Numbered from the stretch's first letter, positions 17,049 through 25,929 are shown. The stretch is DNA of 64,000 nt from DATKIY01 sp963726755 (GCA_963726755.1 CAVSDB010000001.1:310001-374000), one strand, 5' to 3'. The notes: generated from the sequence alone by a model not told the origin. A program made the numbers and translations.

Positions 17049-18221
17049 GTGCTGGTTCTGACTGCACTCGTCGGTCTTGCATTTGTTGGCGTGACGATCG
17101 GGCAGGCTCAGAATCCGTTTCTTCTGATACCGATTGCCGCGGAGACGGTTGTTGGGGGAATCGTGGCCCGCCGTCGACCCGACAACCCGATGGGTTGGGT
17201 CTTTCTTGGCGTCGGAGGGCTCGCTGGGATTTTGAGCATTAGCGTTGGGCTTACCTTCATCGCATCCGATGCAGGGGGCGCCATCCCGTGGTGGGGCGTT
17301 CTGGCGGCGTGGGTGGGCAATTGGGTTTGGTATCCACTGTTCTATTTGCTGACGACGCTTACCCTTCTCGTCTATCCCTCAGGCTTACTCAGCCGACGAT
17401 GGCGACCGGTTCTTTGGGTCTCACTGACCGGACTCGTTTGCGTCGTGGTAGCAGCTGCCCTGATGCCCGAGCTGCCAGTCGGGTTCGATTCGAATGGCAC
17501 AGCAACTCGCACGGTTGACAACCCGATCTCGCCGTCATTCATCCCGGACGTTGCTGCGGTCGAAGACATCGGCTTCGTGAAAGTTCTCGGCTTGATCTCA
17601 ATCGGGTGTTTCTTCGCAGCCTTAGCCTCATCTATCCTGCGCGTGCGACGATCGCGTGGCATTGAGCGCGAGCAGATGCGATGGTTCGGTTTTGCTTTGG
17701 CTGTGATCGTTGCTTTTACGGTGCTTTCCCTCTTCATCGGTTCCGCAGGAAGCTCGCCCTGGGCCAACCTGCTTCAGGCTCTCGTGCTGTCTTTCTTCGT
17801 CGTGTCGTGCGGCATTGCGATTCTGAGATACCGCCTGTACGACATTGACCGAATAATCAGTCGCACCGCCTCGTACGCGCTCGTCACCGGCGTACTCGTT
17901 GCGGTGTACCTGGTCGTGGTCACCGCAATGTCTCAGCTGTTGCCAGATTCCAACAGCCTGGCGGTGGCCGCGGCGACACTGGCGGTGGCCGCAGCATTTC
18001 GCCCGGTTTTCCGACGGATGCACGCCGTCGTTGACCGTCGATTCAACCGGTCGCACTTTGACGCGGAGCAAACGGTTGAATCTTTCGCCGCGCGCCTGCG
18101 CGATGAGGTGAGCGCTGACGCCGTCACCTCCGATCTGGTCGGTGTCGTTGATCGAGTGTTCCAGCCAGCGTCGGCAACTGTGTGGATCCGGCGTCCGGAA
18201 GGGTCGGGTGTGCGGGAATGA
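17049..18221 (+). CDS. Tandem membrane sensor-like paralogue E (5' end disturbed)
   Basis: The visible frame gives 390 residues from a GTG at 17049 with all array motifs: ARRRPDNPMGWVFLGVGG, LLVYPSGLLSRRWRPVLWVS, DNPISPSFIPDVAAVEDIG, RVRRSRGIEREQMRWFGF, CGIAILRYRLYDIDRIISRTASYALVTGVLVAVYLVVV and the tail VDRRFNRSHFDAEQTVESFAARLRDE. A GTGA overlap with D at 17012 would be the expected start; reading from it gives VRRTDVS, and skipping one base near 17027-17033 enters the E frame at RVAWWVLVLTAL. So the true gene probably begins at 17012 with one extra base in the sequence. Confidence 0.75.
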   Translation: MLVLTALVGLAFVGVTIGQAQNPFLLIPIAAETVVGGIVARRRPDNPMGWVFLGVGGLAGILSISVGLTFIASDAGGAIPWWGVLAAWVGNWVWYPLFYLLTTLTLLVYPSGLLSRRWRPVLWVSLTGLVCVVVAAALMPELPVGFDSNGTATRTVDNPISPSFIPDVAAVEDIGFVKVLGLISIGCFFAALASSILRVRRSRGIEREQMRWFGFALAVIVAFTVLSLFIGSAGSSPWANLLQALVLSFFVVSCGIAILRYRLYDIDRIISRTASYALVTGVLVAVYLVVVTAMSQLLPDSNSLAVAAATLAVAAAFRPVFRRMHAVVDRRFNRSHFDAEQTVESFAARLRDEVSADAVTSDLVGVVDRVFQPASATVWIRRPEGSGVRE

Positions 18222-19397
18222 GTCATCGCAGCGCGACGATCTTGGCGTGGTTCCTCTGGTTGGTCGGGGCTGCGCTGATTCTCGGGGCTGCCTTACTCAG
18301 TCTTGCTAACCACGGCGACATTGATGCCGAAGGTGTGATAGTCGCTCTCTCTCAGAGTGCGGCCTTCGTTGCTTTCGGAGCCGTCGGTCTGCTGGTGTCG
18401 ACGCGTCGTTCCAACAACGCAATCGGATGGTTGTACCTCGGGGTGTGGATCGGCTCGACTGGCCTGGCGTGGATTGCTTCATTCAGCGTGTGGTCGACGG
18501 TGACTGACCCGGGCGCAACAGGGGGAGCATTCGCCGTCTGGGTCAACAACTGGTTGTGGGTACCGACCATTGGAACGCTGCTCACGTTCCCGCTGTTGCT
18601 CTTCCCCAACGGTCACCTGCCCACTCGACGGTGGCGACCTTTCGCCTGGGGAACAGGTCTGGTGATTGTGGTGTGGTCGCTGATGTTCGCCTTTGAGGGG
18701 GCGGACTACACCAACGCCTCCGGTCGGCACGTTTCCAATCCATATACCCCCGCCGGGATAGTCGGGTTCTTCAACGTTGGCAAGAACGTCCTCGCGGCGA
18801 TGTTCGTTTGCGCGGTTGTCGGGGCAGTTGGGTCGCTCGTTGGACGGTTCCGTCGAGGCTCGACATTGGAGAGGGCGCAGATCAAGTGGCTCATCTTGGC
18901 TGGCTCAATTTCGATCGTCTTCCTCCTCCTTCCCGGTGATCACGGCAACGGGACTTGGATTGACGCTGTTGGTGGATTGGTGTGGGCGCTATTGCCGATC
19001 TGCGTCGGAATCGCGATCCTGCGCTATCGGCTCTATGAGATCGATCGGATCATCAGTCGCACGGTCTCCTACGCCCTGGTGATCGGAGCGATTTCGGCTA
19101 TGTATCTGACCATCGTTACGTCTTTGAGCCAGGCACTGCCAGAGTCGAACGCCCTTGGTCGTGGCGGCAGCGACGCTCGTTGCGGCGACGCTGTTTCGAC
19201 CGTTACTTTCTCGAGTGGGAGCGATAGTCGATCGGAAGTTCAATCGGGCCCGTTATGACGCGGAGCAGACGGCGAGTGCGTTCGCCCAACGGCTGCGCGA
19301 CGACATTGATCCCGACGAAATTTCTGTCGACTTGGTCGACTCGATACGCCAGACTTTCGAGCCGTCCAGTGTTTCGGTCTGGGTGAGGCAGCCATGA
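18218..19397 (+). pseudogene. Tandem membrane sensor-like paralogue F, frameshifted near the 3' end
   Basis: Begins at an ATG in an ATGA overlap with E. Motifs: STRRSNNAIGWLYLGVWIG, LLFPNGHLPTRRWRPFAWG, NPYTPAGIVGFFNVGKNV, RFRRGSTLERAQIKWLILAG, IAILRYRLYEIDRIISRTVSYALVIGAISAMYLTIVTSLSQALPESNA. One extra base near 19154 (GCC C TTG GTC) shifts the frame; the continuation VVAAATLVAATLFRPLLSRV...VDRKFNRARYDAEQTASAFAQRLRDDID...EPSSVSVWVRQP runs to 19397. Restoring the frame gives about 392 residues like the other copies. Confidence 0.75.
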
Positions 19398-20608
19398 CTG
19401 AGACGAGATCGCTACGGCTGGCCCGCGTTCTCTGGATTCTTACGATGGTATGCGGATCTCTGCCTCTGTTCTCTCGCTTTGGGGATCGAAGTCGATTGGG
19501 CACAGCCTGCCGTTGACAGTTGTCGATTAGTCCCACGGCCATCGCCATCGCGACTGTCGGTTACCTCGTGGCAAGCCGTCGATCGTCGAACGCCATTGGC
19601 TGGATCTACCTGGGGTGTGGACTCTGGCTTGGCGCCGCGATGCTGATCATCGCGTACGGGGAGTACGCAACCGTCACAACGCAAGGGGATTTGGGGGTAC
19701 CCCTGCCGTCTGGTTCAGCAACTGGTGGTGGGTGCCGGTCATCTCGGTGATGTGGACCTACCCGTTCCTTCTCTTCCCGGACGGTCACCTACTCACCCGT
19801 CGGTGGCGCCCCGTCGCCTGGGCTGCCGGTGTGATCTCGCTGCGTGTGGTCGGTGGGAGTCGCCTTCTCGGGCACCGAGTACAGCGACCTGTCGGGGCAT
19901 CTTGTGCCCAATCCCTACTCTCCCGATACGCTCGACTGGCTTCTTCGATGGGTTGCAGGCAGTGGGAGCACTCTTCTTGGCGGTTCTGGTCTGCTCGGTC
20001 GACATCGTTGGTCTTGCGGTTTCGCCGCAGTGGAGCTCGGTGCGAGCCCAGATCAAGTGGCTGATTCTGGCCGGAGTCGCGTCCGCTGCCTTCTGGATCC
20101 AGGCGCTGACTACCACCTGGACCACGAGCGACAGTTTCTTTCTCTCGCTGGTCCTGGCTCTGATGCCGTTGGCCGTGGGCGTGGCCATTCTTCGTTACCG
20201 CCTCTACGACATTGACCGGATCATCAGCCGCACGACGTCGTACGCGTGGTGACAGCGCTCCTCGTACTCGTCTACTTGGTAGTGGTTACTGCGGTCAGTC
20301 AGATGTTGCCGAATTCAAGTTCCAACGCCCTCGCAGTCGCGGCTGCGACGTTGGCTGCCGCTGCACTTTTCCGTCCCGTCCTCACTCGCGTTCAGGGTGC
20401 CGTCGACCGACGGTTCAACCGGTCACGTTACGACGCCCAACGCACGCTCGATGCGTTCGCGGTTCGGCTGCGCGACAGTAGCGATCCGGATCGAGTCGCC
20501 GAGGATCTGCTCGAAGTGGTGGGACGAATCGTTGAACCGTCGGGTTCTGGTCTGTGGATCCGCTCACGAAGTGAACGACAACCCCCGAGCCAGCCGCATG
20601 CCGAGTGA
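19394..20608 (+). pseudogene. Tandem membrane sensor-like paralogue G, heavily degraded
   Basis: Starts at the ATGA overlap with F, then meets an in-frame TGA after about 40 codons. Recognisable array pieces follow in different frames: VGYLVASRRSSNAIGWIYLG (from 19559), FSNWWWVPVISVMWTYPFLLFPDGHLLTRRWRPVAW, VAFSGTEYSDLSGHLVPNPYSPDTLDW, SVRAQIKWLILAGVASAAFW with AILRYRLYDIDRIISRTTSYAW, and finally VDRRFNRSRYDAQRTLDAFAVRLRDSSDPDRVAEDLLEVVGRIVEPSGSGLWI to 20608. At least five indels of both signs are needed, unlike the single +1 shifts elsewhere. It is closest to F in its motifs. I regard this copy as a true pseudogene. Confidence 0.75.
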
Positions 20609-20625
20609 CGGGGCAAGGTAGGGGC

Positions 20626-22042
20626 ATGGATCCGGACACCTATGTCGTGGGCTCGGGGCCGAATGGACTGGTCGCCGCCATTCGTCTGGCTGAAGCCGGG
20701 CAACGGGTCATCGTTCTTGAAGCCGCCGCAGTAGCCGGTGGTGGCATGCGGACCGAGGAGTTGACGCTGCCTGGATTTCGCCACGACGTGTGTTCGTCGG
20801 TTCATCCGTTGGCATTGGCGTCTCCGGCGTTTCGTGAGCTCGACCTGTCCCGCGAAGGATTGACGTTCGCTCACCCCGCGGCGGCGTTGGGTCACCCGGT
20901 TGATGAACATACGGCGGCGGTCGTCTACCGAGACCTTGAACGCACTGTTGCAGAACTTGGACGCGATGGACGCGCGTGGCGTCAAATTGTCGGCGGAGTC
21001 ACCAGGAGTGGTGACCGGCTCGTCGACAGTTTGCTCTCGCCACTGGATCTACCGCCCAAGGCACCGATTGCGCTTGGCGGCTTACGGGTCAGTCGGCGCC
21101 TGGCCGTCGCGGTGGGTCGGCAAGGTGGCGTTCCGTGAACCCCCGGCGCGCGCGTTGCTTGCTGGATTGGCCGCACACTCAATGCTGTCGCTCACTTCTT
21201 TGACGACAGCCGGTTTCGGCATGTTGCTCGGCGGCCTGGCGCACAGTGTCGGTTGGCCGGTTGCTGTTGGCGGTTCGCAAAGCATCGCCGATGCCCTCGT
21301 TGCCCGCTTGCAGTCCTTGGGTGGAGAAGTAGTCACCAACCATCAAGTAACTTCGGTGACTGACCTACTCAAGTCGTCCAACGTTGTTCTCGATCTGACA
21401 CCGAGGCAAGTTGTCGACGTTGCGTGGGACGTGCTGCCGACCAGTTATCGAGGGCGCTTGGAAGGTTTCCGGTACGGACCCGGCGTGTTCAAGGTCGACT
21501 GGGCATTGGATGGTCCGGTTCCGTGGCGCGACGAACGACTTCTAGGGGCCGGCACAGTGCACGTTTGCGGGACGGCGGACGAGGTGGCGCTCAGCGAGAA
21601 GTTGACCGCAGCCGGCGACCACCCCGCGCGGCCGTACGTCCTGTTTGTACAAGCGAGTGCCGCAGATTCATCTCGTGCACCTGAAGGGAAGCAGACCGGC
21701 TGGGCGTATTGCCACGTACCAAACGGTTCGCAGGTCGACATGACCGACCGCATCGAAGCGCAGGTCGAGCGGTTCGCACCGGGTTTCCGCGACCGGATCC
21801 TGGCACGTCACACCATGGACACCGTCGCCCTTGAGGCGCACAACGCCAACGAGGTCGGCGGTGACATCGCTGGCGGCGCCTCGGACTGGCGACAGTTCAT
21901 CGCGCGACCCGTGTTGTCTCCCTCGCCTTGGGTTACCCCGGTTCCGGGGCTGTATCTGTGTTCTTCGTCAACGCCTCCCGGCGGGGGAGTGCACGGCATG
22001 GGTGGCTGGCATGCGGCAAGAGAACTTCTGTCGCGAAGCTAG
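20626..22042 (+). pseudogene. Phytoene-desaturase-like FAD oxidoreductase, frameshifted
   Basis: Two frames make one NAD(P)/FAD oxidoreductase of the CrtI-like family, about 470 residues. The first (20626-21138) has the Rossmann start DTYVVGSGPNGLVAAIRLAEAG, EAAAVAGGGMRTEEL and the FRHDVCSSVHPLA motif. The second continues with KVAFREPPARALLAGLAAHSMLSLTSL and ends with GLYLCSSSTPPGGGVHGMGGWHAA, the conserved C-terminal flavin motif. A +1 shift between about 21090 and 21125 reconciles them. The ATG at 20626 follows GGGG/AAGG and lies 17 bases after the membrane array, so read-through is likely. The substrate is probably a non-polar isoprenoid or polyketide; no carotenoid genes are nearby. Confidence 0.8.
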
Positions 22043-22131
22043 CCCATTGCGGTAACGGTTTCGGGACGCTTGGTTGGCGATGCTGGGGAGTGATACCAGT
22101 TGGCCCACAAGCCCAGCAGAGGGAGACCACG

Positions 22132-22587
22132 ATGCCTCAGGTCGACGAGAACATCTTGATCAAGCAGACGCCAGAAGTGGTGTTCGCCTACATCATTGAG
22201 TCCGAGAATCTTCCGGTGTGGGACGTATCGGTAGTGAAGGCTGAACAGGTCGGTGAGAACCCCGCTGGCCTCGGGACGCGTACGACTGGCGTCAGCAAGA
22301 TCATGGGCAAGAAGTTTGATTGGACAACGGAGATCACCACGTTTGAGCCGGCTTCGCGAGTGACCTGGACGTCGGTCGAGGGAGCCCTGCAGTTCGCCGT
22401 GAATTACGTTCTCGAACCTGAATCAAGCGGTACTCGCCTGGCGGTTCACCTTGAGGCACAACCTGGCCTAGGAGGAGTGTTTGGTCGAATGACGGACCCG
22501 TTTGTCGCCAAGGTGCAGGCTAGAACTATGCGAGCGAACCTCGAGACTCTCGCAGACCTCCTCGTGGCAACCGGGGGCGTCGCGTAG
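22132..22587 (+). CDS. SRPBCC family protein (polyketide cyclase/dehydrase-like)
   Basis: A 151-residue START-like protein: ENILIKQTPEVVFAYIIESENLPVWD, then KKFDWTTEITTFEPASRVTWTS and FAVNYVLEPESSGTRLAVHLEAQPG with the long C-terminal helix (VAKVQARTMRANLETLADLL). These bind hydrophobic ligands or act in polyketide processing; the ligand is unknown. A GGGAG ribosome site sets the ATG at 22132; the frame extending to 21928 overlaps the previous gene and is not coding. The tmRNA gene starts 20 bases after its stop. Confidence 0.82.
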   Translation: MPQVDENILIKQTPEVVFAYIIESENLPVWDVSVVKAEQVGENPAGLGTRTTGVSKIMGKKFDWTTEITTFEPASRVTWTSVEGALQFAVNYVLEPESSGTRLAVHLEAQPGLGGVFGRMTDPFVAKVQARTMRANLETLADLLVATGGVA

Positions 22588-22607
22588 ACTAGGCGCATAA
22601 CTACACA

Positions 22608-22978
22608 GGGGGTGAAAGGTTTCGACTTTGGACGTTGTGTCCAGGTGAAGCGGGTCGAGGATGCCAAGGATGATCTCGTTAACCATGCCTTGGAAACCAA
22701 TAAGTGCCAACACATCGCGCACTGATCTCGCTCTCGCTGCTTAAGCGACAGTAGAAGATCCGTCAGCCTGAGGTTGCTTCCGACTCAGTGCCTGGCGTCA
22801 GCTAGGAGGCTTCACCCGAGAGTCCGGTCACGGGGCTCTCGGGGACATCAAACAGTGACTGGGCCTGTCAGCAGCTTGCCTGCGTGACTGCCGGGGCCGA
22901 GAAAATCACAGCAGCGCTGCACCCGGAGAAGACCTGGACAGGCGACGAAGGACGCGGGTTCGATTCCCGCCACCTCCA
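22608..22978 (+). ncRNA. ssrA: Transfer-messenger RNA (tmRNA)
   Basis: The 5' end GGGGGUGAAAGGUUUCGAC and the 3' end GGUUCGAUUCCCGCCACCUCC form the tRNA-Ala-like half: GGGGGUG pairs with CACCUCC, including one G-U. The mRNA-like part resumes at GCC (22706-22708) and encodes ANTSRTDLALAA before TAA (22742-22744), so the degradation tag is A-ANTSRTDLALAA with the canonical ALAA end. The CCA tail is not fully encoded (ACA follows the acceptor), so nucleotidyltransferase addition is needed. It rescues stalled ribosomes together with SmpB; no smpB gene is in this window. Confidence 0.95.
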
Positions 22979-22992
22979 CAAATCATGCGCAC

Positions 22993-24222
22993 CTAAGTCA
23001 GGTCGTCCCGGCGGCCCGTTAGGTAGTCGATCTCGGCGGTGTTGCCCGCCAACTCGATCGCTCTGTCGTACGCGGCGCGCGATTCCGGAGCGCACCCCAG
23101 TCGACGCAACAGATCAGCGCGGGTCGCGTGGTAGGCGTGATAGCCAGCCAACTTGTCGTCGAGACGGTCGACGATCGCCAGTGCCACGTCTGGACCGTCA
23201 AGTTCTGCGACCGCGATCGCTCGGTTGAGAGCCACGATCGGTGATGGATCGACGTGGACCAGCTGGTCATAGAGCGCGACGACCTGTGACCAGTCGGTGT
23301 CATCCATGTCGCGGGCCGAGGTGTGAACGGCGTTGATCGCCGCGAGGATTTGATAGCGACCCGGAGGCACCCCTGCGGCTAGACGCTCGCGCACGAGCCG
23401 GTGGCCCTCGGCGACCAGCGCTGCGTCCCAAAGGTCACGGTCCTGCTGGTCGAGCGGGACCAGTTCGCCGCTGGCCGAAACGCGCGCGGTGCGACGGGCC
23501 TCGGTCAGGAGCATCACTGCCAACAACCCGGCCACCTCACCGTCGTCCGGCATGAGCACGCGGATCTGGCGAGTCAGCCGGATCGCTTCGGCGGTCAGGT
23601 CGTGACGTACCGGATCGGTGTCGGCACCTGTAGCTAGGTAGCCCTCGTTGAAAACGAGGTAGAGGACCGCGAGTACGCCCGAGACGCGCGAGGGGAGGTC
23701 CTCCGCCGACGGTACGCGATACGGGATGCGGGCCACCTTGATCTTTGCTTTCGCACGAGTGATTCGGCGCTCCATAGCCTTCTCCTGCACCAGGAAGGCT
23801 CGGGCGATCTCGGGCACGGTCAAACCGGCGACCATGCGCAGTGTCAGGGCAACGCGGGTCTGCATCGCCAGCGCCGGGTGACAGCACGTGAAGATCAGCC
23901 GTAGTTGCAGGTCGTCGATGGCACCGAGCGGCTCGGGCGGTTCGTCGTACAACAACTGAGCCCCCTTCTGCTTGTCGTCGCGCTTGTTCTCGCGCCGGAT
24001 CCGGTCGATAGCCTTCCGGTTGGCGGTGGTCGTTAGCCAGGCGCCGGGGTTGGGGGGCACGCCGTCAACTGGCCACCGCTCGACGGCGGTCGCGAACGCC
24101 TCCGCCGCCGCCTCCTCGGCTATATCGAGGTCACCGAAACGTTGGGTCAAAGTGGCGACCACCCGCGCCCACTCGGTGTGGTGGACCCGGGTGATCGTCT
24201 CCCGAACGTCGACCGACATCAA
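22993..24222 (-). CDS. ECF42-type RNA polymerase sigma factor (copy 2, intact)
   Basis: A 409-residue sigma factor with sigma-2 (HHTEWARVVATLTQRFGDLDIAEEAAAEAFATAVERWP...GAWLTTTANRKAIDRIRRENKRDDK), sigma-4 (ALTLRMVAGLTVPEIARAFLVQEKAMERRITRAKAKI) and the long C-terminal helical, TPR-like extension (GLLAVMLLTEARR...NRAIAVAELDGPDVALAIVDRLDD). It overlaps the upstream DGPF gene by 4 bases. In ECF42 proteins the C-terminal extension takes the place of an anti-sigma factor in control. It is an intact counterpart of the broken copy at 3435-4680 and ends 15 bases from the convergent tmRNA. Confidence 0.9.
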   Translation of the reverse strand: MMSVDVRETITRVHHTEWARVVATLTQRFGDLDIAEEAAAEAFATAVERWPVDGVPPNPGAWLTTTANRKAIDRIRRENKRDDKQKGAQLLYDEPPEPLGAIDDLQLRLIFTCCHPALAMQTRVALTLRMVAGLTVPEIARAFLVQEKAMERRITRAKAKIKVARIPYRVPSAEDLPSRVSGVLAVLYLVFNEGYLATGADTDPVRHDLTAEAIRLTRQIRVLMPDDGEVAGLLAVMLLTEARRTARVSASGELVPLDQQDRDLWDAALVAEGHRLVRERLAAGVPPGRYQILAAINAVHTSARDMDDTDWSQVVALYDQLVHVDPSPIVALNRAIAVAELDGPDVALAIVDRLDDKLAGYHAYHATRADLLRRLGCAPESRAAYDRAIELAGNTAEIDYLTGRRDDLT

Positions 24223-24542
24223 AGAAACGGCCGCACCTCGATCTTTCGGTTGCAGGCCTTCGACCCCTCGGTGGCGAGTTTGAGCGCGACGTCGAGGTCA
24301 GCAGCCTCGATGATCCAGAAGCCGACGAGGTACTCCTTCGACTCCAGGAAGGGGCCGTCGGTGAATATGGCTTCTGCACCCCGGTTGTCAATGACGGTTG
24401 CTGGCTCAGGCGACCCGAGGCCGCCGGCGAAAACCCAGTAACCCTCGTCTTGTAACCGGTCGTTGAACACATCGATGGCAGCCATCTCGGATTCGGTAGC
24501 CAATTCGGTCGAGTCGTGGATCACAGAGAACAAGTACTGCAT
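24219..24542 (-). CDS. YciI/DGPF-domain protein, ECF42-associated (copy 2)
   Basis: A 107-residue DGPF protein: MQYLFSVIHDSTELATESEMAAIDVFNDRLQDEGYWVFAGGL, then DGPFLESKEYLVGFWIIEAADLDVALKLATEGS and IEVRPFL. Order and overlap with the sigma gene match copy 1. Substitutions around the DGPF core (FLESKEYLVGFW against FAETKEQLGGYY) put it in a different subgroup, so the two modules probably answer different cues. No promoter was recognised in the 107 bases upstream. Confidence 0.87.
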   Translation of the reverse strand: MQYLFSVIHDSTELATESEMAAIDVFNDRLQDEGYWVFAGGLGSPEPATVIDNRGAEAIFTDGPFLESKEYLVGFWIIEAADLDVALKLATEGSKACNRKIEVRPFL

Positions 24543-24649
24543 CTTCGATCAACTCCTGTGTCTGAGGCGCCCCTCGTGGGCGGCCGCTCACCTCTACTAC
24601 GAACAGCCCCACCCCAATCCGACACTCGCCTCACGGGTTCTCGCTTGCG

Positions 24650-24988
24650 TCAACCCATCTGACCTAGTGGTTCCCCTGTCGGCTGGTAGGAACCGATGAT
24701 GTTCGCCGCTGTGGGAGACGGCGCCGTCGCGACGCGAGCGGGTAGGTCCTTTCCGAACTGGCGGAATGACTCGAGTTCTGGCAGGGGATTGGCCCCGTCA
24801 GACGTGTCTGCCGTCGAGACGTGAACGAACGAAACTCCGTCGTCGAGGCAGACAACCTTGTACTCGAGATTGGCTGGCCGCTTCGAACTCAACTCGTCGA
24901 AGACTGCTCGGATGAGGGCAATGTGCTCGTCTACGGCTTCGGGTCGAACCTGATAACTCACAACGACGTTGCTGATCACACCACTCAC
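24650..24988 (-). CDS. Small protein, antibiotic-biosynthesis-monooxygenase-like
   Basis: A 112-residue protein with the alpha/beta pattern of the dimeric alpha-beta barrel fold: VISNVVVSYQVRPEAVDEHIALIRAVFDELSSKRP, then LEYKVVCLDDGVSFVHVSTAD, then ESFRQFGKDLPARV. This matches ABM/YgiN-like proteins, which bind small molecules or act as cofactor-free monooxygenases. It is divergent from the SRPBCC-ArsR operon, and the two CAACC/GGTTG palindromes between them could control both directions. The specific role is unknown. Confidence 0.65.
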   Translation of the reverse strand: MSGVISNVVVSYQVRPEAVDEHIALIRAVFDELSSKRPANLEYKVVCLDDGVSFVHVSTADTSDGANPLPELESFRQFGKDLPARVATAPSPTAANIIGSYQPTGEPLGQMG

Positions 24989-25048
24989 TTCACCTTCAGG
25001 TTCCGACGGCAGTTGGTCCGACGCTACGCCACGTTCAGGACACTAAGT

Positions 25049-25064
25049 GCAACCCAGGGGTTGC
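25049..25064. promoter_or_regulatory. Perfect palindrome, candidate ArsR operator 1 of the SRPBCC-ArsR operon
   Basis: GCAACCC-AG-GGGTTGC is a perfect 7-2-7 inverted repeat containing the core CAACC-N4-GGTTG. It lies 60 bases upstream of the SRPBCC ATG and 33 bp (centre to centre) from a second site. Confidence 0.65.
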
Positions 25065-25080
25065 GCTTACTGAGAGACTG

Positions 25081-25098
25081 TGCAACTCTGGGGTTGCA
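25081..25098. promoter_or_regulatory. Imperfect palindrome, candidate ArsR operator 2
   Basis: TGCAAC-TCTGGG-GTTGCA has perfect 6-bp outer arms; its core reads CAACT-N4-GGTTG, one change from the upstream site. It sits 25 bases before the SRPBCC start codon, where bound repressor would block initiation. Confidence 0.6.
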
Positions 25099-25123
25099 GA
25101 TCCTTCGAGTGAGAGGAACCACC

Positions 25124-25615
25124 ATGACGTCCACCAATCAACCCGCGGTTATCGACACCGAGCAGTTCCAGGTGACCCGGACCGTGCACATCCAAGCAAC
25201 GGCCGAACGCGTTTGGGCAGCACTCACCCGAGATGACCTCATCACACACTGGTTCGGGCAACGCGCGTCCCTGCCCGATCTACGGGTCGGTGGCGAAGGA
25301 GTGTTCGGCTTCGATGGCCACGGCGAAGTTCCCCTCCGCATCGACGAGTACGACGAGCCGGTCGCCTTCGCGTTCACCTGGGGCCGTCCTGGCGATGCGA
25401 CTATCGGTTCCGACAGCAGCACGCAGGTCCGATTCACTGTGGTCGCTGACGGCGAGTCCACGATTCTCAGCGTTGTCGAGTCGGGCTTCGAGCGTCTCAG
25501 CGATCCTGTCGCGTCAATGGAGGGCAACCGCGGCGGTTGGACCGGAGAGCTCGACGAACTCGTTGCTTACCTCGAGAGTGCGTCGATCTCGGTCGGCGAT
25601 ACGACGTCGAAGTGA
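25124..25615 (+). CDS. SRPBCC/AHSA1-family protein
   Basis: A 163-residue activator-of-Hsp90 homologue-like protein: VTRTVHIQATAERVWAALTRDDLITHWFGQ, LRVGGEGVFGFDGHGEVPLRIDEYDEPVAFAFTWG, then TQVRFTVVADGESTILSVVESGFERL and GWTGELDELVAYLE. This fold binds hydrophobic ligands; ArsR-linked members are typically controlled by their partner. The start at 25124 is set by GAGAGGA; longer frames run through the operator region. The stop overlaps the ArsR start (GTGA). Confidence 0.85.
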   Translation: MTSTNQPAVIDTEQFQVTRTVHIQATAERVWAALTRDDLITHWFGQRASLPDLRVGGEGVFGFDGHGEVPLRIDEYDEPVAFAFTWGRPGDATIGSDSSTQVRFTVVADGESTILSVVESGFERLSDPVASMEGNRGGWTGELDELVAYLESASISVGDTTSK

Positions 25616-25929
25616 GTACTTCGACACTGACACCGGTGTTCGCGGCATTAGCCGACGACACGCGGTGGCAGATTCTGCAGGAGCTCGGCAGCGCGGACCT
25701 TTCGGCGTCCGCGCTTGCCGCGCGCCTGCCAGTGTCGCGACAGGCGATAGCTAAACACCTAGCTGTCTTGGCTGAGGCTGGACTCGTCGAACCGATACGG
25801 GTGGGCCGTGAAGTGCGTTACCGCGCGCTCGGGGCGCGACTCGGCGAGACGGCGCGTGCTCTCGACGCGATCGGCGCTGAGTGGGATCGTCGACTGGCTG
25901 CGATCAAGCGAATCGCAGAGTCCGGCTAG
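25612..25929 (+). CDS. ArsR-family winged-helix repressor
   Basis: A 105-residue regulator: TPVFAALADDTRWQILQELGSADLSASALAARLPVSRQAIAKHLAVLAEAGLVEPIRVGREVRYRALGARL, the standard ArsR winged helix with recognition helix SRQAIAKHLAVL. No Cys-rich metal site is present, so it belongs to the metal-independent group usually paired with SRPBCC genes. The GTG start lies in a GTGA overlap with the SRPBCC gene. It probably represses its own operon through the palindromes at 25049 and 25081. Confidence 0.87.
   Translation: MSTSTLTPVFAALADDTRWQILQELGSADLSASALAARLPVSRQAIAKHLAVLAEAGLVEPIRVGREVRYRALGARLGETARALDAIGAEWDRRLAAIKRIAESG

Noticed and set aside
12269..20608. Array genes as true sensor histidine kinases
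   Set aside because: No H-box, N-box or GHKL motifs occur after the RRFNR tail in any copy; each protein ends within about 65 residues of it.
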